DNA of 64,000 nucleotides from Drosophila pseudoobscura. Lineage: Eukaryota; Arthropoda; Insecta; Diptera; Drosophilidae. Each line of letters begins with the position of its first letter. Position 1 is the first letter of the stretch. The DNA is taken from NCBI RefSeq assembly GCF_009870125.1, contig NC_046683.1, positions 682,001-746,000 on the forward strand, written 5' to 3'. Position numbers and translations under genes: made by a program. Positions 62,139 to 64,000 of the stretch are shown in pieces. A model generated the notes under the pieces. It saw only the letters and a program-made list of their open reading frames with translations. It was not told the DNA's origin and did no database searches.

Positions 62139-64000
62139 CTGAACAGCACAAAGGAGTCGAAAAGTACGCAAGAAAAAATGTGGGGAGCGAACCTCCAAGA
62201 ACGGACACAGAACTCACGGTGCGCGGCGTGTCTCGTGCCTCGTAGCCTTCGTGGAGCACTGAGGCGCCTTCTGTGGCACGCAGCCGGCATCGGGAGCCGC
62301 AACATGTTGGCCACACAGCGGCTGCGGCCAACTCACCACAGCCACAGGGCAACATGTTGCCAAAGGACTTGTTGCTATGACCGCCGACCTTTTGGTCCTC
62401 TGCTGCTGGCTTCGAACGGGACCGCCGTCGATGTTCTGCTGCAAGGAATGGCCGGATCTTGGCCGCAACTGGCACTTGTCACCTGCAAGACCACCCAGGT
62501 CACCCAGGACTACCACACGTCATTCAATTGCAATTCATAGAGTACGAAAGAACGAGTGAACAGGCGGGACAGTTCTTTTGCATACTCTTGTCAGGGTAAA
62601 CGACGACTGATTAAGACCGACAATGTTTGGCAATCAGTGGGCTTTGACATTCGCAGCTGAATAATTTGCATGTCCCCCTGGGGAGAGTCTCTTCGTTCTG
62701 GTTCTGGCTCTGATTCTGTTTCTGGTTCTGCGTCTGGGTCGCTTCCTTCCGCTCTCCGGCAGAGCATAACATTATCATAATCAGTGCTTGGGGTACCTCG
62801 GGGTAGCTTGGGGTAGCTCTCAGAAAGGAAGCAGGCCACATTTGTCAACTTAATTAGCGCACTGCCAACGGAGGAGCTGACTTCCACTCGCTTACACCTT
62901 TGCCTCATTATTTAAAGACCGCTTTTCTTTTTGTTTGCCTCCCGACACCTTTCGGCTTTCGCCTTGTCTGGTCCTGGTGGCTTTATAAATCACACAGCAA
63001 CTCGAGGACAGAGCACCCATTAGGTGGAACTGAAGTAGCTTCCGAAGTGAAAGTGAGAGTGGAATTGCGGTGTTACCCCAGCAGCCTCTCTCTCTCGGCC
63101 CTGGCCCCTGGCCCCTGGCTCCCGTCCCCGAAGCCATGTGGCCTCACTGATTTCCATCCGCGTGCAGATGCCAGACTCTGCCACAGAGCCGAAATTTATT
63201 TTGTTTCCCCCAGTAGCCCCAGGAACTATTCCCAGATGAACTCTTGCCTGCTACCCACATATTCGGCAGCCAACTGCACACTTCACTTCTGTTTCTCGGA
63301 GCTACTCTTACACTATGTGATTGTGATTCACGGTTCACAATTCCCGGTAACTTTTTGAGTTGGTAGGAGCAGCCCACTTGCTGAATCTTATGAGAAGTTA
63401 ACTCCGGGGGCCGTACATAAATGGGTTCATTCCGTTCCGTGATCATTACTGTGTAAGAGCCTCCGGCTCGCCGAAGTTCTGGGATGCTTTTGGTGTTTCT
63501 TTATTTTTTGTTGTTGTATATTTGCCTAAATTGATTAATTCAATTTGACTCTTGCGGGGCCGCGAAAGACAAACTTTGCTGGGAATATAAATAATGCCAC
63601 AGCATTAATTAAACTTGCCAGAATCGGCCCGGGCCAGAGCCCCTGGCCGAGAACATTTGGTTTGGGTTGCTTTCGCCTGGTTTGGGTTCGAGTTTGAGCT
63701 TGGGTTGGCTGTTCACGGTCTCCATTTATTTATTTATCTTGGACTTTAATTAATTTTAATTATTGTATTTGCATTTGTTATGGCTTGATGCTCACGATGC
63801 TCCAGCAGCAGTATCAGCATGGCTTTTGTTGTTTTAAACTTTATGGAGTAATTCCCGGCCATTTCGATTCATTTCCACTTTCCACTTCCCTCAATGTTAA
63901 TGCAATTCAGATTCAGGTAGGTCGAAAATTACACTGCTGTCGCTTAATGGCATCATGCGGACCGGCATAAGATATTCAACGACGCAGACACAGATACAAA
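62139..64000. other. Region upstream of the first readable receptor exon
   Basis: On the minus strand the sequence just before 62138 is a long pyrimidine-rich tract ending in CAG, a convincing splice acceptor, so this region is probably receptor intron or 5' UTR. No earlier exon with a start codon could be assigned. The frame remains open up to about 62475 without resembling receptor sequence. Confidence 0.5.

Noticed and set aside
61857..62198. Alternative minus-strand frame over the receptor N-terminal exon
   Set aside because: It is out of frame with TM1-TM2 and gives no receptor-like sequence.
1..64000. tRNA, rRNA, CRISPR arrays or intact transposons
   Set aside because: None seen. Tandem repeats lack spacers, no transposase or reverse transcriptase frame is present, and no tRNA-like pattern was recognised by eye.

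Overview
This is arthropod nuclear DNA, almost certainly from the X chromosome (Muller element A) of a Drosophila species. Five protein-coding genes can be read, all but the smallest with introns of insect type: the ecdysteroidogenic P450 phantom (phm, Cyp306a1), the ecdysteroid-inactivating P450 Cyp18a1, a drosulfakinin/cholecystokinin-like GPCR (best match CCKLR-17D1), a P450 resembling Cyp308a1, and a Tim13-like small mitochondrial import chaperone. The first four belong to the neighbourhood I know as cytological region 17D in D. melanogaster. The very dense short tandem repeats (GGGACT, CAG, GGAGT, GATC and CA/GT types) suggest an obscura-group species, but that is an inference.

Layout. 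Positions 1-18217 hold no gene I can support; they are repeat-rich upstream DNA of phm. phm (3 exons, + strand, 18218-20542) and Cyp18a1 (5 exons, - strand, 25513-21891) converge tail to tail, 1.35 kb apart. Positions 25514-42563 are about 17 kb of intergenic DNA, probably including the Cyp18a1 promoter and one island of unusual texture at about 36930-38100. The receptor gene runs on the minus strand from at least 62138 down to 42564, with one 13.5-kb and one 3.9-kb intron. Cyp308a1-like (43721-45441, +) lies antisense inside the 3.9-kb intron. The Tim13-like gene (60788-60441, -) lies inside the 13.5-kb intron. The receptor start codon is unresolved and may lie on an exon upstream of 62138 or beyond the window.

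How the genes relate. phm 25-hydroxylates ecdysteroid precursors on the way to ecdysone. Cyp18a1 26-hydroxylates and oxidises 20-hydroxyecdysone to inactivate it. The pair is therefore a linked make-and-destroy module for the moulting hormone, and a first intron at the same place and phase in both points to an old tandem duplication. The sulfakinin receptor acts separately, in feeding and neuromuscular signalling. The two nested genes have no obvious functional link to their host.

The least expected items are the Tim13-like gene, with its twin CX3C motif and polyalanine tail, a 120-residue acidic/glutamine insert in phm, a possible split start codon in the receptor, and a scattered octamer TACGAGTA that is several-fold over-represented.
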